Positions 34,338-42,455 of a stretch of DNA of 64,000 nucleotides are shown here, one piece after another. Both the position numbers and the translations under genes were made by a program. The notes below the pieces were generated by a model. That model was given only the letters and a program-made list of their open reading frames with translations, was not told the origin of the DNA and made no database searches. Every line of letters starts with the position of its first letter. Positions within the stretch are counted from its first letter, which is position 1. Origin of the DNA: CAIYUC01 sp963682005 (GTDB taxonomy: Bacteria > Bacteroidota > Bacteroidia > Bacteroidales > FEN-979); the NCBI GenBank assembly GCA_963682005.1, contig OY820914.1, positions 4,836,001-4,900,000 of the forward strand. Direction: 5' to 3'.

Positions 34338-35672
34338 ATGTTTAAAGAAACATCAGAATCGCGGAATCCTGACGAACCGGAATCTGCAGTGGTGCGAAAA
34401 AAAACCACAGGTAAAAAGCTCCCTTCGAAAATCTTACGCTTTTGGAAAATCCTTGGACCCGGGCTCATAACGGGTGCAAGTGATGATGACCCGTCAGGTA
34501 TTGCGACTTACTCGCAGGCCGGTGCCGCTTTTGGAATGTCAACGCTTTGGACGGCACTGATTACATTTCCGCTCATGGCATCCATCCAGGAAATGTGCGC
34601 ACGGATAGGGTTGGTTACTTCCCATGGTTTAACGGGAACACTTAAGAAGCATTATTCCAAACCGGTTTTATACGTAATGCTGTTATTCAGCTTTCCGGCC
34701 ATTGTAATGAATATCGGAGCTGACATTGCCGGAATGGGAGCCGTCGGGAATCTGCTGTTCCCTTCGATACGGGCCACGTATTTCAGCATCGCTTTCACCA
34801 TCTTGCTGTTAGCTTTGATCATCTATCTCCCTTACCTGAAAATTGCCGCAGTACTCAAATACCTGTGTATTGTTCTTCTTGTTTACCTGGTAATTCCTTT
34901 TCTGTTCAGGCAAGACTGGATGCTGGTACTAAAATCAACGGTTATACCTGCCATAAAGTTTGACAAAGAGTTTATCAGCATTCTTGTTGCCATTCTTGGT
35001 ACTACCATTTCACCTTATCTATTCTTCTGGCAGGCAACCATGGAAGTAGAAGACCAGAAAAACAATAAAAAAAAGCTGGTTGTAAATAAACGAGTGATCA
35101 GCGACATGAAACTGGATGTCGATTTCGGAATGTTGTTTTCCAACCTTGTCATGTTCTTTATCATTCTGACCACAGGTACCGTTCTGTTTAATGGTGGTAT
35201 TCATAAAATCGACACCGTTGAACAGGCAGCACAGGCATTAAGACCCCTGGCGGGAAATTTTGCATACCTCCTGTTTGCCGTTGGGATCATCGGCACCGGA
35301 CTTTTAGCCATCCCTGTTTTGAGCGGTTCTCTGTCATACATCATAACTGAAACATTCGGCTGGAAAGAAGGCCTTGATAAAAAATTTAATAAAGCAAAAG
35401 CCTTTTATATCATCATTGGCATTTCACTGATCCTCGGATTATTGTTGAACTACATCGGGCTATCCCCGATCAAGGCACTGATTTATTCGGCCATACTGTA
35501 TGGTATGACAGCCCCCGTTCTGATCGCCATCATTCTTCATATTTCAAACAACAAGAAAATAATGGGTGAACATACGAACAGCACCAGGTCGAACATTCTG
35601 GGATTTGCAGCATTGGTTCTGATGACTGTTGCAGCTGTAGCATTGTTATATATGCAAATGGCGGGAAAGTAG
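34338..35672 (+). CDS. Nramp-like divalent cation transporter
   Basis: A 444-aa membrane transporter with the Nramp fold (11 or so helices). The helix 1 motif is DDDPSGIATYSQAGA, not the usual DPGN, and helix 6 has ISPYLFFWQATMEVED instead of the metal-selecting MPH. This is the pattern of a large divergent Nramp-related branch, some of whose members carry Mg2+. I chose ATG 34338, 1 nt after the bfr stop; the longer frame from 34245 runs inside bfr. It ends the site F unit. Confidence 0.85.
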   Translation: MFKETSESRNPDEPESAVVRKKTTGKKLPSKILRFWKILGPGLITGASDDDPSGIATYSQAGAAFGMSTLWTALITFPLMASIQEMCARIGLVTSHGLTGTLKKHYSKPVLYVMLLFSFPAIVMNIGADIAGMGAVGNLLFPSIRATYFSIAFTILLLALIIYLPYLKIAAVLKYLCIVLLVYLVIPFLFRQDWMLVLKSTVIPAIKFDKEFISILVAILGTTISPYLFFWQATMEVEDQKNNKKKLVVNKRVISDMKLDVDFGMLFSNLVMFFIILTTGTVLFNGGIHKIDTVEQAAQALRPLAGNFAYLLFAVGIIGTGLLAIPVLSGSLSYIITETFGWKEGLDKKFNKAKAFYIIIGISLILGLLLNYIGLSPIKALIYSAILYGMTAPVLIAIILHISNNKKIMGEHTNSTRSNILGFAALVLMTVAAVALLYMQMAGK

Positions 35673-35850
35673 AACCACCCTCGTACCGGTTCAACCGTCA
35701 CAAAATACTTATGCAGATTAAGTAGATACACGCTTGATTTCGCCTCTTTACCGGGGTAATTTTGCCATAAACTCAAATCATAGTTAAAGAATATTCAACT
35801 CCAAACGTTTTAATATATATAAGTGAGCCTACTCCGAAAAGTCATTATAA

Positions 35851-35970
35851 AACATTACCGTTAAGACACCAGGACGCAAATATTTTAATATCAGCGAGAT
35901 TGTTTTAGCGTCTTTGCGACCCTGCCTGCCGGCCGGCAGGTTTGCGGTGAAAAAAGCTTTTCGGAGAGGA
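35851..35970. repeat. Dispersed intergenic element with a 16-bp palindrome
   Basis: The 35673-36089 gap holds no gene. It contains TTAAGACACCAGGACGCAAA and, in opposite sense, TTAGCGTCTTTGCGACC, which together form a loose inverted repeat, then the perfect palindrome CCTGCCGGCCGGCAGG (35925-35940) and TTTGCGGTGAAAAAAG. The AGCGTCTTTGCGGTGAAA wording recurs in many Bacteroidota intergenic regions and looks like a mobile or decayed repeat. Confidence 0.55.
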
Positions 35971-36089
35971 CTCATAAGTCTTTCAATATTGATGATTCGA
36001 TCTCTGGCTGAATAGAATAAACCGGGGACCTTAACAGTAAACACCAGTTAATTAATAAATTAATCATTAACAAATTTAAATTCAAGTTT

Positions 36090-36482
36090 ATGAAAAAGCT
36101 TTTTAGTATTTCCGCAATTTTTGCGATGACGTTTTTCTTTTGTGCCATGATCTTTAATCCGGGCACTGTCTTTTCTGCTCAGAAAAGCGGTGGAGGAAAG
36201 CCAATCCCTGAGAACGTGATGAAAATTGCGGAAAAATCCTGTGTGAAATGCCATACGGAGCCAGGAAACGGAATGGCCCTTTCTCATCTGAATTTGGGGA
36301 ATTGGGATAAATTTACACCTGAAAAACAGGCTGCCAAAGCAAAAGCAATGTGTGAAATGGTGACCAAAGACAAAATGCCTCCCAAGAAATTCAGGGAAAA
36401 AAATCCCACCGATGTTCCATCCAAGGAAGAAATCAAAACAATCTGCGATTGGGCTGAATCAATCCATGTAACAAAGAAGTAA
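36090..36482 (+). CDS. Periplasmic haem-binding (cytochrome c-like) protein
   Basis: A 130-aa secreted protein with a signal peptide (about 1-30) and one haem c attachment motif CVKCH (near residues 51-55). A later KMPPKKF supplies a likely Met ligand. The layout matches the Bacteroidota haem-binding domain family. It could serve as a small electron carrier in the periplasm. It stands alone between the dispersed element and the small YQExYYDE gene. Confidence 0.82.
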   Translation: MKKLFSISAIFAMTFFFCAMIFNPGTVFSAQKSGGGKPIPENVMKIAEKSCVKCHTEPGNGMALSHLNLGNWDKFTPEKQAAKAKAMCEMVTKDKMPPKKFREKNPTDVPSKEEIKTICDWAESIHVTKK

Positions 36483-36539
36483 GAAAACAAGTGAATCAAA
36501 TGCCGGTGAAGGTCCATATTAATGGATAACAAATCTATG

Positions 36540-36592
36540 GCAGAAGTGTGGATCAAACAATTGCTTTCTCCGATTGTAATTCACACTTCTGC
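36540..36592. repeat. 11-bp inverted repeat with a 31-nt loop
   Basis: GCAGAAGTGTG (36540-36550) pairs with CACACTTCTGC (36582-36592). It lies 58 nt after the haem-binding gene with no T-run behind it, so it is more likely a transcript-end structure or a binding site than a plain terminator. Confidence 0.6.
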
Positions 36593-36634
36593 TTCATTGT
36601 CCGATATAATGAACCTTTCAAAAATCAGCTTACA

Positions 36635-36811
36635 ATGAAAACAAAAGAAATTAAGTGGAACCTCTCAGAACCAAAGGATTACAGGGAGGGGAAAAACGAT
36701 CTTCAGGAATATGCATTGTATTTTGCAGGCAAAGATCTGACCTTGCCTGAAACCTGTAATTACCAGGAAGGATATTACGATGAAGAGGAAGAAACTAAAT
36801 TCTACAGTTAA
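36635..36811 (+). CDS. Small acidic-motif protein (second YQExYYDE copy)
   Basis: A 58-aa protein from ATG 36635 ending in NYQEGYYDEEEETKFYS, clearly related to the tail of the 77-aa protein at 33082. The longer frame from 36548 overlaps the inverted repeat and is not supported. It precedes the uspA remnant at 36824. Function unknown. Confidence 0.65.
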   Translation: MKTKEIKWNLSEPKDYREGKNDLQEYALYFAGKDLTLPETCNYQEGYYDEEEETKFYS

Positions 36812-36823
36812 CCTGGTGTGTAA

Positions 36824-36901
36824 GAAGACCTGGCCGGAAGTGTGATCGGAAAAGAGCTTCATCACATATGATTACCGCTGTTCATTATTCCAACCATAAA
36901 A
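36824..36901 (+). pseudogene. Remnant of the 3' end of a uspA gene
   Basis: Read in frame from 36824 this gives EDLAGSVIGKELHHI, a TGA stop at 36869-36871, then LPLFIIPT. This aligns with EEILVGSVTEKVLHHSSIPLFIIPT of the intact UspA at 33327. The rest of the gene is missing. With the small YQExYYDE gene just before it, this is a decayed copy of the small protein plus UspA cassette. Confidence 0.8.
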
Positions 36902-36913
36902 ATCGTCAACCCC

Positions 36914-37534
36914 ATGAAAAATTATTTATTCATTGTAGCTTTTTGTCTTTATTCAGGATTTGTTCTATCGAACAAGATTACTGTTACAAATTCAGGATTT
37001 ACATTTACTCCTGACAGTATTAACATCCGGATCAGCGACACCATCGTTTTCCAGATATCAAGCATGCATGATGTCCTTGAAGTGAGCCAGGCTACCTGGA
37101 ATGCAAATGGAACAACACCACTTCCAGGCTTCTCGTTACCTGTTGGCGGAGGAGAACTTACCGGTCTTTCGGCCGGTGTGCATTATTATGTGTGCACCTT
37201 TCATGCCTCACTGGGCATGAAAGGAAGGATATTCGTCACTTCAGGCACGGGGATCAATGAAAAAGAATCAGGGAATGAGCTGATGAGTGTATTTCCCAAT
37301 CCAACCAGCGGCAAGGTGGCTGTTCAGTACCGGGAAACTGGCATTCAGGGCAGTGCAACCGGGGAAACATACCTTACAGTTTATAATTTCCTGGGCGGCA
37401 AGATATTTTCTCTGCCCAATCCTCTGCCCGGTTCCTGCTATGAACTGGATCTGACGACCTATCCGGATGGAATATATTTCCTAAGCCTTTATGACGGAAG
37501 GAAAACCAATTCCATCAGAATAATAAAACGGTAA
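36914..37534 (+). CDS. Secreted cupredoxin with type IX sorting domain
   Basis: A 206-aa protein with a signal peptide (1-19), a plastocyanin-like domain (about 20-117) and a Por-type C-terminal sorting domain (about 125-206, VFPNPTSGKVAVQY...GIYFLSLYDGRKTNSIRIIKR). The type 1 copper ligands are visible: His in SMHDVLEVS and the Cys, His and Met of YVCTFHASLGMKG. It should be exported by the type IX system to the cell surface and could carry electrons or copper. No shared-promoter site precedes it. Confidence 0.88.
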   Translation: MKNYLFIVAFCLYSGFVLSNKITVTNSGFTFTPDSINIRISDTIVFQISSMHDVLEVSQATWNANGTTPLPGFSLPVGGGELTGLSAGVHYYVCTFHASLGMKGRIFVTSGTGINEKESGNELMSVFPNPTSGKVAVQYRETGIQGSATGETYLTVYNFLGGKIFSLPNPLPGSCYELDLTTYPDGIYFLSLYDGRKTNSIRIIKR

Positions 37535-37594
37535 ACGGCACTGTCTTTCCATGAACCTCCTTCAGTTGTTCCGTCCGGAATCATATGTAAATGT

Positions 37595-37650
37595 TGTAAC
37601 TTTTTAACTAAATGATGTAACTATTATCCCTTGGGATTGACGGACCTTTG
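37595..37650 (+). promoter_or_regulatory. Shared 56-bp promoter, site B (OmpA gene)
   Basis: TGTAAC (37595-37600), 15 nt, TGTAAC (37616-37621), 21 nt, GACCTTTG (37643-37650), then 28 nt to the ATG. Both half-sites are perfect. Confidence 0.87.
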
Positions 37651-37678
37651 CCTGGAATGAATTTAAAAGATAATAACT

Positions 37679-39139
37679 ATGAAAAAACTAGTACTATTAA
37701 GTATCTGTCTTGCCTTTGCACTGATTTCCAATGCGCAAACTGAAGACAAAAAATGGAACATCGGATTACATGGGGGAATCACCCAGTATGCTGGTGACCT
37801 GGGAAGTGACTTCTACAAATTCGATCAGGCATGGTATGGTTTCGGCGGCTTATCTGTTTCAAGATATATCGTCAATCATTTCGATATTAACCTTCTCATT
37901 ACCAAGGGAACGTTCGGTTATAACAGAAACAGCGAATACTTTAACACCGGATTTTCTTCCGCTTTGATTAATTTCAAGTTAAATATATTATCATCCAGGA
38001 ACGCAGTAAATCCATTTGTATTTGTTGGCGGCGGCATCCTGATATTTGATAAAGACCTGGAAATTAGCCCTTCTAAAGTAGATTGGGCTGCCCCTTCTTT
38101 TGGTGGTGGTATAAATTTCAGGTTTGGAAAATCCATTAATCTCAATTTACAGGAAACCTTTATTTATTCAACATCGGATAAACGGGATGGGGTAGTAGCA
38201 AATGAAAATGACTTTTTTCTGATGCATACAGTCGGTATCACCTTTAATTTTGGAAAGAAAAAAGATGCTGATAAGGACGGAGTTTCCGACCGTAATGACA
38301 AATGCCCAAACACGCCTCCCAATGTTGTCGTTGATAAAGCCGGATGCCCGCTTGATGTCGATAAGGATGGTGTACCTGATTACCTCGACAAATGCCCGGA
38401 TATTGCAGGCGTTAAGGAATTGGACGGCTGCCCTGACAAAGATGGTGACGGCATCGCCGATAAGGATGACCGTTGTCCGGATGTTGCCGGCCCGGCCAGT
38501 CTGAAAGGTTGTCCTGATAAAGATGGCGACGGCGTCGCAGACATTGATGATAAGTGCCCGGATACAAAGGCAGGATACAAGGTGGATGCAACCGGATGCC
38601 CGATGGATAATGACAAGGATGGAATCGTTAATGAAGAGGACCGTTGTCCGGACATTGCAGGCCCTGCAAGTCTGAAGGGTTGTCCTGATACGGATGGCGA
38701 TGGCGTGGCCGATATCGATGACCGGTGTCCGGCTATCAAAGGAACGATCGCAAATAAAGGATGTCCTGAAATTGCCAAAGAAGACTCCATAAAAATTACG
38801 AATATAGCAAGCAAGATATTCTTCGAATTCGATAGTGATAAACTTAAAGTAGCCTCCCTGGCACAATTGGATGAATTGGTTGTAATCCTTAAGAAATATG
38901 AAAATGCCAACTTGGTTATCGAAGGACACGCTGACAGCAGGGGCAAGGATGATTACAATCTCACCCTGTCACAAAAGAGGACCGAATCAGTGAAAGCCTA
39001 TCTAATGAGCAAAGGCATAATGGAATCAAGACTGACAGCGATTGGTTATGGTGAAACCCGGCCAATTGCCGATAACAATACGGATGCCGGTCGTGCGAAA
39101 AACCGGAGGGTGGAATTAAAAACATCTTATTCCAATTGA
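37679..39139 (+). CDS. OmpA-family outer membrane protein with thrombospondin type 3 repeats
   Basis: A 486-aa protein with a signal peptide (1-19), an N-terminal 8-strand-like barrel (about 20-200), five to six calcium-binding TSP3 repeats of the DxDxDGVxDxxDxCP type (about 200-370), and a peptidoglycan-binding OmpA C-terminal domain (about 375-486, FFEFDSDKL...IEGHADSRGKDDYN). It would tie the outer membrane to the cell wall. Expression is likely controlled from site B, and a strong terminator follows. Confidence 0.95.
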   Translation: MKKLVLLSICLAFALISNAQTEDKKWNIGLHGGITQYAGDLGSDFYKFDQAWYGFGGLSVSRYIVNHFDINLLITKGTFGYNRNSEYFNTGFSSALINFKLNILSSRNAVNPFVFVGGGILIFDKDLEISPSKVDWAAPSFGGGINFRFGKSINLNLQETFIYSTSDKRDGVVANENDFFLMHTVGITFNFGKKKDADKDGVSDRNDKCPNTPPNVVVDKAGCPLDVDKDGVPDYLDKCPDIAGVKELDGCPDKDGDGIADKDDRCPDVAGPASLKGCPDKDGDGVADIDDKCPDTKAGYKVDATGCPMDNDKDGIVNEEDRCPDIAGPASLKGCPDTDGDGVADIDDRCPAIKGTIANKGCPEIAKEDSIKITNIASKIFFEFDSDKLKVASLAQLDELVVILKKYENANLVIEGHADSRGKDDYNLTLSQKRTESVKAYLMSKGIMESRLTAIGYGETRPIADNNTDAGRAKNRRVELKTSYSN

Positions 39140-39177
39140 TGAAAAATAATGGTTGAATGATTGGTTTGATTGAGCAA

Positions 39178-39211
39178 GCGGGGCTGTTGATTTCAACAGT
39201 CCCGCTTTTTG
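39178..39211 (+). terminator. Rho-independent terminator of the OmpA gene
   Basis: A 13-bp stem (39178-39190 with 39193-39205, one G-T pair, 2-nt loop) is followed by five T. It separates the OmpA gene from mgtA. Confidence 0.88.
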
Positions 39212-39279
39212 TCTGATGTGATCTTTCCTTTGCAAAACGGGCATTGTTTGTAATCGGTTAATGAATAACAGAGATCGTT

Positions 39280-41796
39280 ATGGATTCCCAATTATTCTGG
39301 AGTGTCCCTGCCGCAGAAATACTGAGCAGGTTGGGTGCAACAACCTCCGGCCTTTCAACATCTGAAGCAAGGAAAAGACTGGCCGCCTTTGGTTCAAACC
39401 GCCTGAAACCACAGAAGCGGTCTGATGCATTTACCATCCTGATCGGGCAGTTTAAAAGCCCGATCATTATCATCCTTTTACTTGCAACGGGTTTGTCGCT
39501 TTTCCTTCATAATTTTATTGACGCTTCCATTATTTTTTCGATTGTTCTGGTCAGCGGACTCCTAGGCTTCTGGCAGGAACACAGTGCATCAAACGCTGTG
39601 GAGAAACTGCTGGCCATCGTCCAGATCAAAGCGGCAGTACTGCGTGATGGTAAGGAAGAGGAAATCCCTGTGGAGGTAATTGTTCCGGGTGATGTTGTCA
39701 TTCTGAATGCCGGTGATATCGTCCCGGGTGACTGCCTGCTCCTTGAATCCAACGATGTTTTTGTTGATGAAGCCATGCTTACAGGCGAAACCTTCCCGGT
39801 TGAGAAAAATGTTACAGTTCTGCCTGCTGATTCGGCACTTGCACAGCGGACAAATGCCGTGTGGATGGGAACCCACATTGTGAGCGGAACGGCCAAAGCC
39901 CTGGTGATCCTTACGGGGAAGGAAACCGAGTTCGGGAAAGTATCGGAAAGGCTGAAGCTGAAAGCGCCGGAAACCGATTTTGAACATGGCATCCGCAGGT
40001 TTGGATATTTTCTCGGGGAAGTCACCCTGATACTGGTGGTTCTTATTTTTGCCATCAACGTTTACCTGCACAGGCCGGTTCTCGATGCATTCCTCTTTTC
40101 ACTGGCGCTGGCAGTCGGTTTGACGCCCCAGTTACTGCCGGCGATCATCAGCATCAACCTGGCACATGGTGCCAAAAAGATGGCCGAAAAGAAAGTGATC
40201 GTAAAACGGCTCGCTTCCATCGAAAACTTCGGAAGCATGAATGTCATCTGCTCCGATAAGACCGGGACGCTGACCGAAGGGAATGTAAAGGTTGAATCGG
40301 CACTCGACGTAAATGGCATTGCAAGTGATAAGGTCTTCCTTTATGCCTATTTAAATGCATCCTACGAAACCGGCTTTACCAATCCGATCGATGCAGCCAT
40401 CCTTAGCTTTAAAAAGGTTGATCTTTCCGGGTTTGCCAAACATGACGAGATTCCGTACGATTTCCTGAGGAAAAGACTGAGTATTGGCGTACAACAAGGC
40501 GGTTCAAATATTCTGATCACCAAGGGTGCCCTTGACAATATACTCGACGTTTGCTCTTCGGCAGAATCCCATGAGGGAACGGTCGTCCCCGTGATTTCCA
40601 TGAAGGACAAGATCCAGGCTCATTTTGAGGAATTCAGCAACCAGGGATTCCGCACACTTGGAATTGCCTATAAGGTTTTACCATCGGGATCGCCGATAAA
40701 CAAAGATGATGAGACGGGAATGACATTCCTGGGGTTCCTGACCCTTTTTGACCCGCCGAAATCGAATATCCTTGATACGATCAACCGCCTGAAGAAACTG
40801 GGGGTATCCCTCAAGGTCATCACCGGTGACAACCATCTTGTGGCAGCCAGCCTCAGTAAAAAGATGGGATTGACCAACACAAGGATCATTACCGGGCCAC
40901 AGCTCAGACTGATGAGTGATGGCGCGCTGCTACGGCAGGTGGGGACAGTGGATGTGTTTGCCGAAATTGAACCCAATCAGAAAGAACGGATCATCATCGC
41001 GATGCGGAAAGCCGGCAATGTTGTGGGATACATGGGTGATGGCATAAATGATGCGTCCGCTCTGCATGCCGCCGATGTAGGGATCTCCGTAGATACGGCT
41101 GCAGATGTGGCAAAGGATGCTGCCGATATCGTACTGCTGGAAAAAGACCTTAGCGTTCTCGTCGAAGGAGTGAAAGAAGGACGGACTACTTTCGCCAACA
41201 CGCTGAAGTATGTATTTATGGCTACAAGCGCCAATTTCGGGAATATGTTCAGCATGGCGGGGATTTCCCTGTTCATCCCGTTTCTTCCGTTGCTCCCCAA
41301 GCAGATCCTTCTTACAAACCTGATGACCGACTTCCCTGAAATGACCATCGCCACTGACAGGGTCGATGACGAAATGATTGATTACCCGCGGCGCTGGGAT
41401 ATAAAAGCCATCCGCAAGTTCATGATCACCTTTGGCCTTGTAAGCTCCCTGTTCGATTACATGACATTTGGCCTGCTGTTGATCGTGCTCAGGGCCAATG
41501 AAGGTCAGTTCAGGACCGGATGGTTCCTTGAATCGGTCATCTCGGCGTCAATGATCGTCCTGGTCATCCGGAGCCGAAAGCCGTTTTTCAGGAGCAGGCC
41601 GGGAAAATACCTGCTGATCGCAACGCTTTCAATCGCTGTATTAACGATGATCCTGCCCTTCACACCCCTTGGGGATGTTTTTGGTTTCAACCCCCTCAGT
41701 TTTACAACCTATCTGCTGCTATTGCTGATCGTGGTGCTCTATATAATCACCGCTGAGATCACCAAAAGAATATTTTACAGGAAAGTTAAATTTTAG
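39280..41796 (+). CDS. mgtA: Mg2+-importing P-type ATPase
   Basis: An 838-aa P3B-type ATPase. LTGE is near residue 167. The M4 segment LAVGLTPQLLPAIISINLA and the following KKMAEKKVIVKRLASIENFGSM match MgtA/MgtB. The phosphorylated Asp lies in CSDKTGTLTEG (about 325), and GDGIND is near 585. It would bring Mg2+ into the cell. No MgtC gene and no visible leader element are found nearby, and no shared-promoter site precedes it. A GATCTTTCCTTTG stretch upstream may hold its -7 box. Confidence 0.92.
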   Translation: MDSQLFWSVPAAEILSRLGATTSGLSTSEARKRLAAFGSNRLKPQKRSDAFTILIGQFKSPIIIILLLATGLSLFLHNFIDASIIFSIVLVSGLLGFWQEHSASNAVEKLLAIVQIKAAVLRDGKEEEIPVEVIVPGDVVILNAGDIVPGDCLLLESNDVFVDEAMLTGETFPVEKNVTVLPADSALAQRTNAVWMGTHIVSGTAKALVILTGKETEFGKVSERLKLKAPETDFEHGIRRFGYFLGEVTLILVVLIFAINVYLHRPVLDAFLFSLALAVGLTPQLLPAIISINLAHGAKKMAEKKVIVKRLASIENFGSMNVICSDKTGTLTEGNVKVESALDVNGIASDKVFLYAYLNASYETGFTNPIDAAILSFKKVDLSGFAKHDEIPYDFLRKRLSIGVQQGGSNILITKGALDNILDVCSSAESHEGTVVPVISMKDKIQAHFEEFSNQGFRTLGIAYKVLPSGSPINKDDETGMTFLGFLTLFDPPKSNILDTINRLKKLGVSLKVITGDNHLVAASLSKKMGLTNTRIITGPQLRLMSDGALLRQVGTVDVFAEIEPNQKERIIIAMRKAGNVVGYMGDGINDASALHAADVGISVDTAADVAKDAADIVLLEKDLSVLVEGVKEGRTTFANTLKYVFMATSANFGNMFSMAGISLFIPFLPLLPKQILLTNLMTDFPEMTIATDRVDDEMIDYPRRWDIKAIRKFMITFGLVSSLFDYMTFGLLLIVLRANEGQFRTGWFLESVISASMIVLVIRSRKPFFRSRPGKYLLIATLSIAVLTMILPFTPLGDVFGFNPLSFTTYLLLLLIVVLYIITAEITKRIFYRKVKF

Positions 41797-41825
41797 CTGC
41801 CCGAACGACTTCAATGTGCGAAACA

Positions 41826-41881
41826 TGTAACTATTTTTAATAGTTGTGTAACGCATTTCCTGCCAATGATGCGCACCTTTG
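41826..41881 (+). promoter_or_regulatory. Shared 56-bp promoter, site C
   Basis: TGTAAC (41826-41831), 15 nt, TGTAAC (41847-41852), 21 nt, CACCTTTG (41874-41881), and the ATG at 41920 follows after 38 nt. Confidence 0.86.
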
Positions 41882-41919
41882 CATTGTGACAGTTCCGTCA
41901 CAGATTTAACCGGATTAAA

Positions 41920-42306
41920 ATGACAACGACAAAAAGACTTGGCATATGGATGGATCATTCAAGTGCTCATTTAACTGAATTTAAAGCTGATCCCATGACC
42001 TCAACCGTCATTGAATCAGAATTTACCCATGAGGAGAAAGAGATCAGTCTGGTCAAGGGCGAAAACTTCATGCATACAAAAGAGCAGCACAAGCAATCAG
42101 AATATTACCATAAGTTGGGTGACGTTATCCGGAATTACGAAGAAGTGATCCTTTTCGGACCTACTGAGGCGAAGTCAGAACTCCTGAACATTTTACGGGA
42201 ACAGCATTTGTTCGAAAAAATCAAGATCAATATCAGGCAAACGGATAAAATGACGGAACACCAGCAGCATTCGTTTGTTAAAGAATACTTTACACAAGCC
42301 GGGTAA
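41920..42306 (+). CDS. eRF1 domain 3-like (translational machinery-type) protein
   Basis: A 128-aa cytoplasmic protein. LGIWMDHSSAHLTEF at the start, VILFGPTEAKSELLNIL in the middle and TDKMTEHQQHSFVKEYF at the end resemble the Bacteroidota relatives of the eRF1 domain 3/host-attachment fold. The role is unknown; some such proteins may bind RNA or ribosomes under stress. It stands alone behind site C. Confidence 0.65.
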   Translation: MTTTKRLGIWMDHSSAHLTEFKADPMTSTVIESEFTHEEKEISLVKGENFMHTKEQHKQSEYYHKLGDVIRNYEEVILFGPTEAKSELLNILREQHLFEKIKINIRQTDKMTEHQQHSFVKEYFTQAG

Positions 42307-42391
42307 GATATCAGAATAGGCTTTTACCCTTTCTTCCATAAGGATATTTATTCTCTGATTTTCGTCCATTTTTCCCCACCATGCCTGTTGA

Positions 42392-42426
42392 AAAATGAAG
42401 AGGTCGTCCTGTTTGGACGACCTCTT
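42392..42426 (-). terminator. Terminator of the giant surface-protein gene
   Basis: A perfect 12-bp stem AAGAGGTCGTCC / GGACGACCTCTT (42398-42409 and 42415-42426) with a 5-nt loop. On the minus strand it is followed by CATTTTT. It ends transcription of the 42456-50222 gene. Confidence 0.85.
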
Positions 42427-42455
42427 CCCCATAAAATTCATATTCGCACGAAAGG

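Noticed and set aside
36548..36634. Longer start for the 58-aa YQExYYDE protein
   Set aside because: The extra part covers the inverted repeat, and the related protein at 33082 gives it no support.
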